DNA of 64,000 nt from Clostridium ihumii AP5 (GTDB taxonomy: Bacteria; Bacillota; Clostridia; Clostridiales; Clostridiaceae), in NCBI RefSeq assembly GCF_000612845.1, contig NZ_CCAT010000012.1, positions 62,001 through 126,000 on the forward strand, in the 5' to 3' direction. Both the position numbers and the translations under genes were made by a program. The notes beneath the pieces are model-generated. The model was not told where the DNA came from. It was given only the letters and a program-made list of their open reading frames with translations, and did no database searches. Below, in pieces: positions 52,772 through 61,758 of this stretch. Position 1 is the first letter of the stretch, and each line of letters starts with the position of its first letter.

Positions 52772-53239
52772 CTATTTAAGTTGTTCTTGAATTATGTTTT
52801 CTACCTGTTCTGCGTCAGGTGATATTATTAAAACAACATAATTTCCAAAAGTATCAATTTTAGCATTTTTAACTAGCTCTAATTGTTCTGGCAAATAATG
52901 TTCCCATTGTGTCTCTAAATCTTTAACATGTTTTTCTACTGATGCTTTTACATCCTCTACTTTTCCCGCTTCTTTTACTTTTATTATTGCTACTTCAGAA
53001 GCTGAAACATTAATTTTAGGTTTCTTAACCACAAATTCTTCTATATCAGCACCATTAACATAATATTCCTGTTCAAAACGACCCATATCAGTATAATTCT
53101 CTGATGCAGGAAATTCTACTTTCTCCTCTACTGCTACTATTACATCATTTACAGCAACATTTTTAGCAGTAGTCTTTCCACATCCACTTAATGTAATTGT
53201 CATCAATGCAACTAAAATTAAACTTGCTATTCTTTTCAC
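52772..53239 (-). CDS. DUF4358-type lipoprotein
   Basis: The 155-aa protein has a lipoprotein signal with the lipobox LSGC (Cys20). The following domain fits DUF4358: EFPASENYTDMGRFEQEYY, then EVAIIKVKEAGKVEDVKAS and FGNYVVLIISPDAEQVENII. The function of the family is not known; it is secreted and membrane-anchored. SD AGGAGGAATT precedes the ATG. It is a single gene. Confidence 0.8.
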   Translation of the reverse strand: MKRIASLILVALMTITLSGCGKTTAKNVAVNDVIVAVEEKVEFPASENYTDMGRFEQEYYVNGADIEEFVVKKPKINVSASEVAIIKVKEAGKVEDVKASVEKHVKDLETQWEHYLPEQLELVKNAKIDTFGNYVVLIISPDAEQVENIIQEQLK

Positions 53240-53436
53240 TTGAATTCCTCCTAGTATTTTTATTTCTAAAATATATTTCTAATTGGTAAACTTGTCTTAA
53301 ATGTATATTTTTTTAATATAGTGTATACTCTAATATATTTTTATTATTTTTTCAATATATTATACATGTTTTATATATTAAAATTTTTTTAACAAATTTT
53401 AATATATAAATAAGATTGCTTGTAATTTTGAAATAA

Positions 53437-53475
53437 AAAGACGACTATCCAAAATTTACTTTGAATAGTCATCTC
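53437..53475 (-). terminator. Terminator of the sensor kinase gene
   Basis: On the minus strand AAGAGATGACTATTC and GGATAGTCGTCTTTT form a long stem with few G-T pairs, followed by TTTTATTTC. It overlaps the 3' edge of the gene by spacing of one or two bases. Confidence 0.7.
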
Positions 53476-53476
53476 T

Positions 53477-55426
53477 TTATTCTTTATATATATCTGAAAA
53501 TTCTATGGTTAATTTTTCAGCTGAGTCATCTAAAATCATTTTACTATAATTATTGTTTTCATTAGAACTTTTGATAGGTAATTTTATTATAAATGTACTA
53601 CCTTTATTTACTTCACTTTCAACTTTTAAAGTTCCTCCATGCATTTCTACAAGCGATTTACTAAGCGATAAGCCAATTCCACTTCCCTCTTGATTTCTAG
53701 TCATTAAATTATCTACTTGCCTAAATCTTTCAAAAATAATTTGTTGTTTATTTTTAGGTATACCTACACCTGTATCTCTAACAGTAATTTTTATTTCATC
53801 TTTACCATCATATATATCTACATATATGTAACCACCTTTAGGTGTGAATTTTATAGAGTTTGATAATAAATTTAGCATTACTCTCTCTATCTTATCTTTA
53901 TCAAAACTCATAAATCGTTCTTCTATCTCAGTATCAAAAACTAAAGTTATATTCTTTCTTTCTACATAATTAGCTGCCGACATTGTTATATTTTCAATGA
54001 CCTCTATTATATTTAAATTTTCCTCTTGAATTTTAAAATACCCAGCATCAATTTTAGTTATATCAATTAAATTATTTATTAGTTTTAACAGTCTCATACT
54101 GTTTTGTTTTAAAGCATCCATTCTGCTTGAAACGATTTCATTCTTATATATTACATCTCCACTTTCTATATATCTATCATTTAATTGTAATGTGCTAAGT
54201 ATTATATTCAGTGGTGTTCTTAATTCATGTGATATATTAGAAAAAAATTCAGTTCTTAAATTTTCATATTCTAATGCCTGCTTATACAACTTATTTTTAT
54301 ATGTTATCTGTATAAACAACATAATTACAATAAAAACAAGAATAACTATTATTAATATCGTTATAAGTTTTACTTCTAATGGAATTTGCCTAAGTGGTGA
54401 TGGATGATTAAACATCTTATAATTTTTAGGTAAATCTCTTCTTTTTATTTTAAATTTTTGTAATTGATTATAATTAAAATCATAATTAAAATTATTATTA
54501 GTAACATTCTCTATAGTTTCTATAGATTCTCCATTTAAAATTCTATAACATAATGTGGCTGTTAATTCACCAATTTTCCCACCTTCTAATATGGATCCCC
54601 CAATAACCGATTGAGTAAAATAAGGTTCTATCCATGTGTAAATTGGCATTTTAATAGAACTTTCAAATGCTTCACTAATAGTATTCCTATCTATAATTTG
54701 CCCATTAGCATCTTGATATACTCCATATAAAAAAAGTGCACCATCTTTTTCTGTTCCTTGTATTTTTTCAATGACATCTTCAATTTTATCTTCTTGTATA
54801 ATGTTAAATATAATGTTGGGATATTTTGACTTTATTTCTTGGACTTCTTCAACAAATATATTCGCTGTAGTTGTATTATCAAATAAAAAGTTATAGGTTT
54901 TTATATTTTTTTGAATTTTATTTACTAATGCTATAGTATTCTCTATAGCTTGTTTCTCTAATAATCCAACAGAATTTTTTTCTAGTTCCTTCCTTATTGA
55001 AATATTTTCATTATTTATACTTGTGTATACTACTGGTGTATTATTAAATATTTTTTCATATACTTTATTTAAAAACTCCAATGCTTCATCATCACAAGCT
55101 ATTATTAAATCATATTTTTGCTTTTTAAATTTAATCAAAAAATTTTTTTCAAGTTCATTAAAATTTAGAATAGATTTTTTACTATCTAAATATTCAAAAT
55201 TATATTCTATATTTTTAAATTCATTATTTAATGTTTTTTTTATTCCAGCAAAAATACTAGCTTCCCAAGTTTCATCAAAATGATATGAGTTTATTACAAG
55301 CACTTTATGTTTTTTTATATACTTAGGATGCTGTTCTACACCTGCATATGCAATTGAAAAACTTGTAACACACAATATAAATATTGTCAGTGCCAAAACT
55401 ACTTTTTTATATTTTTTTATACTCAT
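53477..55426 (-). CDS. Orphan sensor histidine kinase with an ABC substrate-binding-like sensor domain
   Basis: The 649-aa protein has an N-terminal signal/anchor (about 8-26), an extracytoplasmic domain of the ABC_sub_bind type (about 45-320: VLVINSYHFDETWEASIFAGI), a membrane segment (about 354-376), a HisKA dimer domain with phospho-acceptor FFSNISHELRTPLN, and a HATPase domain (N box NLLSNSIKFTPKGG, DTGVGIP, GSGIGLSLSKSLVEMHGG). It likely senses a small ligand directly. No response regulator adjoins it. The ATG at 55426 has GGAGGA close by. Confidence 0.88.
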   Translation of the reverse strand: MSIKKYKKVVLALTIFILCVTSFSIAYAGVEQHPKYIKKHKVLVINSYHFDETWEASIFAGIKKTLNNEFKNIEYNFEYLDSKKSILNFNELEKNFLIKFKKQKYDLIIACDDEALEFLNKVYEKIFNNTPVVYTSINNENISIRKELEKNSVGLLEKQAIENTIALVNKIQKNIKTYNFLFDNTTTANIFVEEVQEIKSKYPNIIFNIIQEDKIEDVIEKIQGTEKDGALFLYGVYQDANGQIIDRNTISEAFESSIKMPIYTWIEPYFTQSVIGGSILEGGKIGELTATLCYRILNGESIETIENVTNNNFNYDFNYNQLQKFKIKRRDLPKNYKMFNHPSPLRQIPLEVKLITILIIVILVFIVIMLFIQITYKNKLYKQALEYENLRTEFFSNISHELRTPLNIILSTLQLNDRYIESGDVIYKNEIVSSRMDALKQNSMRLLKLINNLIDITKIDAGYFKIQEENLNIIEVIENITMSAANYVERKNITLVFDTEIEERFMSFDKDKIERVMLNLLSNSIKFTPKGGYIYVDIYDGKDEIKITVRDTGVGIPKNKQQIIFERFRQVDNLMTRNQEGSGIGLSLSKSLVEMHGGTLKVESEVNKGSTFIIKLPIKSSNENNNYSKMILDDSAEKLTIEFSDIYKE

Positions 55427-55748
55427 ATCTCCTCCAAATAATTTATAATTATCATACAAATATTATACAATAAAATGGAGTATACTACAAATTTAAACAT
55501 TCTTTTCCCCTTTTTTATTCTTTTTTTGAATTTATATATGTTTTTTTGAATTTAATTAATATAATCCAACCTTTTTTTTACATATTAGAAAATATTTTAT
55601 TTAATATATTGTTATAGCTACTTATTTTATTGCCCCAATAATATATATTTAATTTATTACACAAAATGTTTTTAACATTTATTAACATTTATTTCTTAAT
55701 ACCATATTATAAATAGTAAGTACTTATATGCTGGGAGGATTTCTTTAA
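55427..55748. other. Divergent promoter region of the kinase and rubrerythrin genes
   Basis: About 320 AT-rich nt with a direct repeat of TTTTTTTGAATTTA near 55522 and 55541. Both divergent promoters must be here. The region CATATTATAAATAGTAAG near 55703 is only weakly similar to a PerR box. No gene was seen. Confidence 0.4.
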
Positions 55749-56318
55749 ATGAAATATAGAAAACTTGATGTTCCTTCACTTAATGGAAGCGAAACTGAAA
55801 AAAACTTGATTAAAACCTTTTCCGGTGAATCTAGAGCCTCTAATAAATATATTCTTTTTGCAGAAAAAGCTCGTGATGATGGTTATGAATATGTGGCTAA
55901 AGTATTTGAAGAAACAGCTGAAAATGAGAGAGCTCATAGCCGCTTTGTTTTTAAAAATTGTCTAAATCAAATTAAAAGTACTCCAGATAATTTAAAGAAT
56001 TCAATGGAAGGCGAAACTGAAGAATTCAAAAAAATTTATAAGGAATTTGAAGAAACAGCTAGAAAAGAAGGTTTTATGGAGATAGCTGACTTTTTTAAAG
56101 AACTTCGCGAAGTCGAGGAGCACCATGAAGAAAGATTCAAGGCACTCTATGATAGAATTATGTCTAATACTATGTTTAACAGTCTAGACAAAATAGAATA
56201 TTGGCAATGCATGAATTGCGGTTATATTTATGAAGGATTTGAAGCACCTGATGTATGTCCATTATGTAAATATCCAAAAAAATATTTTAAAATTCAATGT
56301 AAGGATTATAAACTATAA
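55749..56318 (+). CDS. Rubrerythrin
   Basis: The 189-aa protein has a ferritin-like di-iron domain (about 1-145) with E-x-x-H motifs ENERAH and EVEEHHEERF, and a C-terminal rubredoxin-like Fe(SCys)4 domain with CMNCGYIYEG and CPLCKYPK. Rubrerythrins reduce hydrogen peroxide in anaerobes, taking electrons from rubredoxin or a reductase. It is cytosolic. The SD GGGAGG is 8 nt upstream of the ATG. The terminator is shared with the following convergent gene. Confidence 0.95.
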   Translation: MKYRKLDVPSLNGSETEKNLIKTFSGESRASNKYILFAEKARDDGYEYVAKVFEETAENERAHSRFVFKNCLNQIKSTPDNLKNSMEGETEEFKKIYKEFEETARKEGFMEIADFFKELREVEEHHEERFKALYDRIMSNTMFNSLDKIEYWQCMNCGYIYEGFEAPDVCPLCKYPKKYFKIQCKDYKL

Positions 56319-56362
56319 AATAAATAAAATAGATATAGACCAATGTCTATATCTATTTTATT
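56318..56362. terminator. Bidirectional terminator
   Basis: AAATAGATATAGAC-CAAT-GTCTATATCTATTT with AT-rich extensions is a perfect stem of more than 20 bp, between convergent rubrerythrin and TSCPD genes. Confidence 0.85.
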
Positions 56363-56606
56363 TATTTAATACAAGTGTTTCTAAAGCCTTAGCTAATTGA
56401 TCTGGACAAGAAGTGTTTCCTCTACATTCTATTCCTTTTAATCTTTTAACTGCTTCTTCAACTTTCATTCCAACTAATAATTTTGACAAACCTTCTGTAT
56501 TACCTTTGCAACCTTTGATAAATTCAACATTTTGAATTGTATCACCTTCTACTTCAAAATTAATATCTGTTGCACAACAGCCTGATGTTTTATATGTGTA
56601 TTTCAT
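56358..56606 (-). CDS. TSCPD domain protein (TIGR03905 type)
   Basis: The 82-aa protein matches the short TSCPD family: SGCCATDINFEVEGD, VEFIKGCKGN, EGLSKLLVGM and C-terminal RGNTSCPDQLAKALE. The TSCPD domain is also found at the C-terminus of class II ribonucleotide reductases, where cysteines bind metal; the stand-alone form is of unknown function. The SD is AGGAGGAAGGG just upstream. Confidence 0.88.
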   Translation of the reverse strand: MKYTYKTSGCCATDINFEVEGDTIQNVEFIKGCKGNTEGLSKLLVGMKVEEAVKRLKGIECRGNTSCPDQLAKALETLVLNK

Positions 56607-56732
56607 AAAATCCCTTCCTCCTTACATAAACCTCTTCTTGAATATACATAAATTTAATATTTTTTTCAAGTTTTTATATATTTATTTTTCAAATACATTT
56701 TCCTAATATAATAATTTTATAAATAGGTTATT

Positions 56733-57131
56733 CTAAAATTCAACTTTAAATACTAAAGTATATTTATACATAGACATCATCATAATAAAAGTAACATATA
56801 TACCAATACTATTTAATGATTTTAAACTAATGTTGTTATTTAAATTAAATGCAACTAAGCTATAAATTATAAAAGCAATTGTCAATAACAAAAATTTACC
56901 TAAATAATTTTGATTTTTTCTACATTCATTTATATAATAATCTATTTTTTTCTTAGTCGTTTGTTTGGTAATTTGCAATGGCATGATTTCATTATAATCT
57001 TTAAGCCTATCCAACTTATCATCTATTACATATTTTCCAGTATCTAATTTTTTTCTATACATATTATCCAAATATGTCTCACTATATTTAGCATTTTGAT
57101 ATAAAAATTGTAAATTAGTCATTCCCTTCAT
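56733..57131 (-). CDS. Small membrane protein of unknown function (132 aa)
   Basis: The N-terminal 75 residues are charged and soluble. Two membrane segments follow (about 78-95, LLLTIAFIIYSLVAFNL, and about 104-124, NSIGIYVTFIMMMSMY). AAGGGGGCAG precedes the ATG at 57131. No known family was recognised. The gene stands alone and lacks a recognised terminator. Confidence 0.55.
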   Translation of the reverse strand: MKGMTNLQFLYQNAKYSETYLDNMYRKKLDTGKYVIDDKLDRLKDYNEIMPLQITKQTTKKKIDYYINECRKNQNYLGKFLLLTIAFIIYSLVAFNLNNNISLKSLNSIGIYVTFIMMMSMYKYTLVFKVEF

Positions 57132-57246
57132 ATTTCACTGCCCCCTTACCAAACAAATAAAATTCAAATAATTACTCTAAAAATTAATTTAGAACTCTAT
57201 AAGGATACAATTTTATTTTATAAATTTCAATAGATTATTAATAAAT

Positions 57247-57984
57247 TTATTCAAATACTATTTTACTTTGAAATAATTTAGTTTCGCTATCTTTTTCTAT
57301 CCCCTCAATAAAAAATACATTTTCACTATCATTATATTTATAGAATACAACTTTTTGACCTTCTTTTGTCTCTTTTATAAAATTAATTTGTAAATTTTTA
57401 ATTCTTTTTTCATTAAATATTTCTAATTTAAAACAATCCTCAATCCACTCTATATACTTAGAATTATTTACATGCATATTTAAGTCAATATCATTATATC
57501 TAATTTTTCTTTCATCTATATTTTCTCCAGTTATATCATTTAACCTAAATTTCCCCACTCTCTTATAAGGTTTAAATCTATCTTTTATAGTTTCATATCC
57601 CAAATCTGCTTCTGTTGGTTTATGCGGAAACATTGATTTTCTATCCACAAGTAAATAAGCTGCTTCTATGTAACATAGTGTATTGCCTTCTAAATCACAC
57701 ATCCTAAATCCCCTAATAAAAAACATTTTGTCTAGCCCTTGAGGCCATGTTTCAAAAACTATTTCATCATTCCACTTAGGATATTTAAAAATTTCTAAAT
57801 TTATTTTAGAAACTACCCAAAATTGACCTTTTTCCTCTAAATTGTCATAACCACAACCTAATAAATTAGCATGATTGCTAGATACTTCTTGCATATAATT
57901 GATTATTGAATGTAACATAATTTTTTTACTATAATCTGTTTCGTAGAATTTTATCTTATACTTCTCACTATATATAGCTGACAT
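57247..57984 (-). CDS. Acyl-ACP thioesterase (FatA/FatB-like)
   Basis: The 245-aa protein is a tandem hotdog-fold thioesterase. YETDYSKKIMLHSIINYMQEVSSNH starts the first hotdog and NDIDLNMHVNNSKYIEWIED in the second carries the usual Asn-His catalytic block. It releases fatty acids from acyl carrier protein. The ATG at 57984 has AAGGAAG nearby; the GTG three codons earlier is less likely. It is a single gene. Confidence 0.9.
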   Translation of the reverse strand: MSAIYSEKYKIKFYETDYSKKIMLHSIINYMQEVSSNHANLLGCGYDNLEEKGQFWVVSKINLEIFKYPKWNDEIVFETWPQGLDKMFFIRGFRMCDLEGNTLCYIEAAYLLVDRKSMFPHKPTEADLGYETIKDRFKPYKRVGKFRLNDITGENIDERKIRYNDIDLNMHVNNSKYIEWIEDCFKLEIFNEKRIKNLQINFIKETKEGQKVVFYKYNDSENVFFIEGIEKDSETKLFQSKIVFE

Positions 57985-58167
57985 ATATAACACACTTCCT
58001 TATTTTACGCACCTTATATTATTTTGAATTCATCTTTACATTATTTTCATACTAAATGAACTTAATTTTAAATTCTAAATTAAAACATATATAAGCTTGA
58101 ATTTTTATCTTATATCATAATTATATAACTATAAATTAACTTTTCAATAAAATAAATTAAGAAATAA

Positions 58168-58195
58168 ACTATGCTATTTTAGCATAGTTTACTAT
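58168..58195 (-). terminator. Terminator of the ferritin-like gene
   Basis: AAACTATGCTA-AAA-TAGCATAGTTT, an 11-bp perfect stem, followed by ATTTCTTAATTT on the minus strand. Confidence 0.7.
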
Positions 58196-58202
58196 TATTG
58201 AT

Positions 58203-58721
58203 TTATTTACTTATTGGGCCATATCCATTTTTATCCAACTTTATTAATATATCAGTTAATTCTTCAGTGTGTTCTTTTTCTTCAATAATTATTTTATGCA
58301 ATATATTTCTTCCTTCTTTTTCTGGTATTTCAGTAATAAGTTCCTCATAAAGTATTATAGCTTCTAATTCACCTTTTATATTATCCCTTATGTGTTTTAA
58401 AATCATTTTTCTATCTTTCTTTTCATATATTTTTTCGTTCTTTACTGATTTATTTTGAAAATCTGATTCTTTTACAACTTTTTTATAAGATTCATATTCT
58501 TCAGCATCAATTTTTCTCAAAAGGTGCAAAATCATTCCGTAATGTTCTTTTTCTTCTCCCAAAATATGCTCAATTACATGGTTTAATTCTTTCATGTCAC
58601 TCTCTGCAATAGTTGCACTATAATCATTAATAGCAACTAGTTCTGCAATTAAAATTTCTCTTAATAAATTTTCATAACACTTTATGTTTCCTTGCGGTTG
58701 TCTTTCTGTTGTATAACTCAT
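58203..58721 (-). CDS. Ferritin-like domain protein
   Basis: The 172-aa helical protein has duplicated iron-binding motifs: LIAELVAINDY and GEEKEHYGMIL in the first half, GELEAIILYEELI and EEKEHTEELTD in the second, so a four-helix E-x-x-H di-iron fold is likely. It is probably an oxidative-stress or iron-storage-type cytosolic protein like bacterioferritin-related proteins. It lacks a rubredoxin domain. SD GGAG near ATG. It is a single gene with its own terminator. Confidence 0.8.
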   Translation of the reverse strand: MSYTTERQPQGNIKCYENLLREILIAELVAINDYSATIAESDMKELNHVIEHILGEEKEHYGMILHLLRKIDAEEYESYKKVVKESDFQNKSVKNEKIYEKKDRKMILKHIRDNIKGELEAIILYEELITEIPEKEGRNILHKIIIEEKEHTEELTDILIKLDKNGYGPISK

Positions 58722-58863
58722 ATAAATACTCCATATTCTAATTACTACTCATTATTAATATATATATTGATTTTTATTATGTTACATATTTTGTATCACA
58801 AGTTTAAATTTATATATTTTGTATTTTTATTTAATATACATAAATTATATCTAAATATAAATA

Positions 58864-58894
58864 AAAAGAAGAGGAACTCTTTCCTCTTCTTTCC
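58864..58894 (-). terminator. Terminator of mntP
   Basis: AAAGAAGAGGAA-AGAG-TTCCTCTTCTTT, a perfect 12-bp stem followed by TTATTT, adjoins the mntP stop codon on the minus strand. Confidence 0.9.
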
Positions 58895-58895
58895 A

Positions 58896-59465
58896 CTATA
58901 AAACTAAGTCTATTATTCCTGTATGTTCTAATAAAATCTTTAAACCTATTAGTATTAGAATACATCCACCTACAATTTCTGCTTTTCGTCCAAATATATC
59001 ACCTAATTTAGTTCCCATTATAACCCCAATAAAGCACATTACTAATGTTACTATACCTATTAAGCTTACAGCCAACCATATATTTACGTTTAAAAATGCA
59101 AAACTAACCCCTACAGCTAATGCATCTATACTTGTAGCAATAGATAACAATAACATCATTTTTACACCTAAATCATTTACAACTTCTTTCTCTTCTTTAA
59201 TTGCTTCATAAATCATTTTCCCACCTATAACTGATAAAAGTATGAATGCAATCCAATGATCAAATTTAACTATGTAGTTTGTGAAACTTCTCCCTAAAGC
59301 CCATCCAATTAATGGCATAACGCCTTGAAATATACCAAAATATAAACCTGTTCTTAAGCCTATTTTTGCTTTTTCATTTTTTGAATTCATTCCAATACTT
59401 AAAGATACTGCAAATGCATCCATAGCTAAAGCTAATGCCGTTAATAAAATTGATAAAATACTCAA
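58896..59465 (-). CDS. mntP: Manganese efflux pump MntP
   Basis: This 189-aa membrane protein has six hydrophobic segments and the MntP motif LALAMDAFAVSLSIG near the N-terminus, repeated in the second half as ATSIDALAVGVSFA, with the Asp residues that bind Mn. It removes excess Mn(II). Start: TTG at 59465 with GGAGGAG 6 nt upstream was chosen over the TTG at 59480, which is inside that SD. Control by the adjoining Mn riboswitch fits its role. Confidence 0.93.
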   Translation of the reverse strand: MSILSILLTALALAMDAFAVSLSIGMNSKNEKAKIGLRTGLYFGIFQGVMPLIGWALGRSFTNYIVKFDHWIAFILLSVIGGKMIYEAIKEEKEVVNDLGVKMMLLLSIATSIDALAVGVSFAFLNVNIWLAVSLIGIVTLVMCFIGVIMGTKLGDIFGRKAEIVGGCILILIGLKILLEHTGIIDLVL

Positions 59466-59595
59466 AATCTTCTCCTCCAATTTAAATAATATTTAAGTTT
59501 AAATACATTTTTGAAATAGCAACTTAATTCAGTGTCTAAAAGATAACATGTACCAAAATTTTAGAATTTATTTTGTTTTTATCTGCCTTATAATA

Positions 59596-59654
59596 AATAA
59601 TGAGACTTATGTATAATACAAAAAACTTTGCATCATACATAAGTCTCATTATTT
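59596..59654 (-). terminator. Terminator-like hairpin after the Mn riboswitch
   Basis: AATAATGAGACTTATGTAT and ATACATAAGTCTCATTATT form a 19-bp perfect stem around a 19-nt loop between the aptamer and mntP, followed by TTATTATAAGG on the minus strand. It is the likely expression platform, though with a weak T tract. Confidence 0.65.
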
Positions 59655-59656
59655 AA

Positions 59657-59738
59657 TTCAAGACCAGGTGTACAGACTAATCTATACAAACCAGTATGTT
59701 GACCTTGAACCAGCATAAGCTGCCAACTACTCCCTTAT
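59657..59738 (-). promoter_or_regulatory. yybP-ykoY Mn(II) riboswitch
   Basis: The minus strand reads AAGGGAGTAG, later GGTCAACATACTGG, and closes with CACCTGGTCTTGAATT, following the yybP-ykoY aptamer layout (GGGGAGTAG start, GTCAACATA junction, closing GAC-type segment). This class senses Mn(II) and is commonly placed before mntP. Confidence 0.85.
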
Positions 59739-59758
59739 GATATAATATTATATGAATC

Positions 59759-59789
59759 TAATTAATATTATATACTATAATATTAATTA
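59759..59789. promoter_or_regulatory. 14-bp perfect inverted repeat
   Basis: TAATTAATATTATA-TAC-TATAATATTAATTA lies between the flavin reductase stop codon and the promoter of the mntP leader. It may be an AT-rich terminator of the reductase gene, or an operator overlapping the mntP leader promoter. Confidence 0.5.
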
Positions 59790-59797
59790 CTTAAATA

Positions 59798-60295
59798 CTA
59801 TTTTTCATAAGCATTTACAATTTCTCCATAATAAAATACATGATAATCACTATTTGAATACATTGTACTATCTATCTCTTCATTTAGTTCTGCTGAAACT
59901 AATTCATGTTTACATAAAATTCTACACTCATATTGTAATTCACAATTTGCTATTATAGGAGTTTTTATACTTTTTCCATCTTCTAATTTCAATTTACACT
60001 CTTTTATTTTATCACATTCTCTACCAGATTTTGTTCCACAAACTTTTAAAGCAGTTTTTATTTCTTCATTTCCTTCAACTGGTATACTTACAGTAAATTC
60101 TTTTGCATTTTCTAACAATTCATAAGTGTATCTACTTTTTCTTACCATTACTGTGAATACTGGTTTCTTCCATTGATATCCTATTTGTCCCCATCCAATA
60201 GTCATAGTATTGACTTTATCTCCATTTTTTACTGTTAAAAATGCACCCTTCTCTAATCCTTTAAGTGCTTTATCTATATTTTTTGTATACTCCAT
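59798..60295 (-). CDS. Flavin reductase-like FMN-binding protein
   Basis: The 165-aa protein matches the FMN-binding split-barrel flavin-reductase family: LKGLEKGAFLTVKNGDK, then MTIGWGQIGYQWKKP and RKSRYTYELLENAKEFTVSIP. These proteins bind FMN and reduce or carry it, or act on other substrates. Its partner is unknown. The gene is separate from the neighbours and reads in the same direction as mntP. Confidence 0.85.
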   Translation of the reverse strand: MEYTKNIDKALKGLEKGAFLTVKNGDKVNTMTIGWGQIGYQWKKPVFTVMVRKSRYTYELLENAKEFTVSIPVEGNEEIKTALKVCGTKSGRECDKIKECKLKLEDGKSIKTPIIANCELQYECRILCKHELVSAELNEEIDSTMYSNSDYHVFYYGEIVNAYEK

Positions 60296-60363
60296 ATCAT
60301 TATTACCTACCTTTAAAATAAATATATATAAAATTATACAGTATTATATATATTATGCAAAAG

Positions 60364-61470
60364 TTATTTTATATTAAGGATTTCACTTCTTATACTATTA
60401 TTAACATCTGCAACTACTTCATTTAAACTTTCACTCATAGAAACTATTTCAACAACTGATTTACTTTTATCTGTTGTTATATTTGAGCTTTCCATTGAAA
60501 GTTTCTCTATTTTCTCCATAGAACTCAACATACTATTAGATGCTACTTCAATTCCTTTAACAAACTCTAGTAATTTATTAACACCATTAACCCCAGCTAA
60601 AAGATCATTATCAGTTCTTTCTATAAATTCAACAGTAATTTTTACAATATCTATTATAGCATCTATTGTTTCTTTAATTTCTTTGGTTGACTCCTGTGTT
60701 CCCTCTGCAAGCTTTCTAATTTCCTCTGCAACTACAGCAAATCCTCTCCCTGACTCTCCAGCCCTAGCTGCTTCAATTGACGCATTTAAAGCTAATAAAT
60801 TAGTTTGAGATGCTATTCCTTGAATTGTAGTAACTATATCTACAATAAGTTCTGATTTTCCTTTTAAATCATTAATTTTATCTACTGATAACTTCATTGA
60901 TGAATTTATTGATTCTATATTAGTTTTTACTTCATTACCAAATTTTGTGCAATTTTCTGTTTTTTCATACACATCTTTTGCAGTAATTAATCCATCTTTT
61001 GATTCTTGTAAAATTCTACTTGATTTATCTTCTATTTTATCATAAATTTCAGCTACTGCTTTTATAGAACTTTCTATATCATTAGAAAACTCGCCTAATC
61101 TCATAGAGTTTTTTTCTACTAAACCCATTATTTCATCTACATCTATACAACCTTTAACTTCTTCTAATACACCTATAAACTTTCTGTTATTATTGTATAA
61201 TTTAGTTGATATTATTTTATTACTTAATCTATTCCCATTAATATCTCTTAAATCATTTATATCTCTTTTTACTTCATCCTTATCTAAACCTGTTATATCT
61301 TTCATTCCTTTAGACCAATAAATCACCTTATCGTTTAAATCTTTTACATAAAATGAGCTGGATACATTATCATTAATAGCATTCAATATTTCATTTTCTA
61401 TTTTAAGTTCCTCTATTTTTTCTCTGTTTTTTTCAATTTCATCTAATAATTTTTTTCCTTTACCAATCAT
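60364..61470 (-). CDS. Soluble methyl-accepting chemotaxis protein with a PAS-like domain
   Basis: The 368-aa protein has no membrane segment. A coiled coil (about 8-35) precedes a PAS-like domain (about 36-110: [19 protein letters not shown]) and a C-terminal MCP signalling hairpin. The hairpin tip is canonical: [20 protein letters not shown] and [19 protein letters not shown]. It likely signals from the cytoplasm to CheA/CheW. The ATG at 61470 has GGAGGGG nearby. No chemotaxis genes adjoin it. Confidence 0.93.
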   Translation of the reverse strand: MIGKGKKLLDEIEKNREKIEELKIENEILNAINDNVSSSFYVKDLNDKVIYWSKGMKDITGLDKDEVKRDINDLRDINGNRLSNKIISTKLYNNNRKFIGVLEEVKGCIDVDEIMGLVEKNSMRLGEFSNDIESSIKAVAEIYDKIEDKSSRILQESKDGLITAKDVYEKTENCTKFGNEVKTNIESINSSMKLSVDKINDLKGKSELIVDIVTTIQGIASQTNLLALNASIEAARAGESGRGFAVVAEEIRKLAEGTQESTKEIKETIDAIIDIVKITVEFIERTDNDLLAGVNGVNKLLEFVKGIEVASNSMLSSMEKIEKLSMESSNITTDKSKSVVEIVSMSESLNEVVADVNNSIRSEILNIK

Positions 61471-61758
61471 ATATTTCCCCTCCAATTAATTGACATTAAT
61501 ATAATTTTACATTACATATCTATAAATTCCATTGTTGCGTCTTAAAATTTATAATTTTTTAAATTTTTACACAAATTAATTTATATATGTACCATTTTAG
61601 TTCTAATATATACTGTAACTTTTGTAACTCTCACTTCTTTTATGTTGTTTTTTTTTATGTTATACTTCATAAGTATTCATAATTATTTTATCGTTATTTT
61701 TATGCAAATCTAAATATTTTCAGTTTATTTTTTTACAAAATTTTAGGAGGTGTTAACC

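Noticed and set aside
55690-55725. PerR-like box before the rubrerythrin gene
   Set aside because: ATTATAAATAGTAAG matches the PerR consensus only partly and lies in DNA where such AT strings are common.
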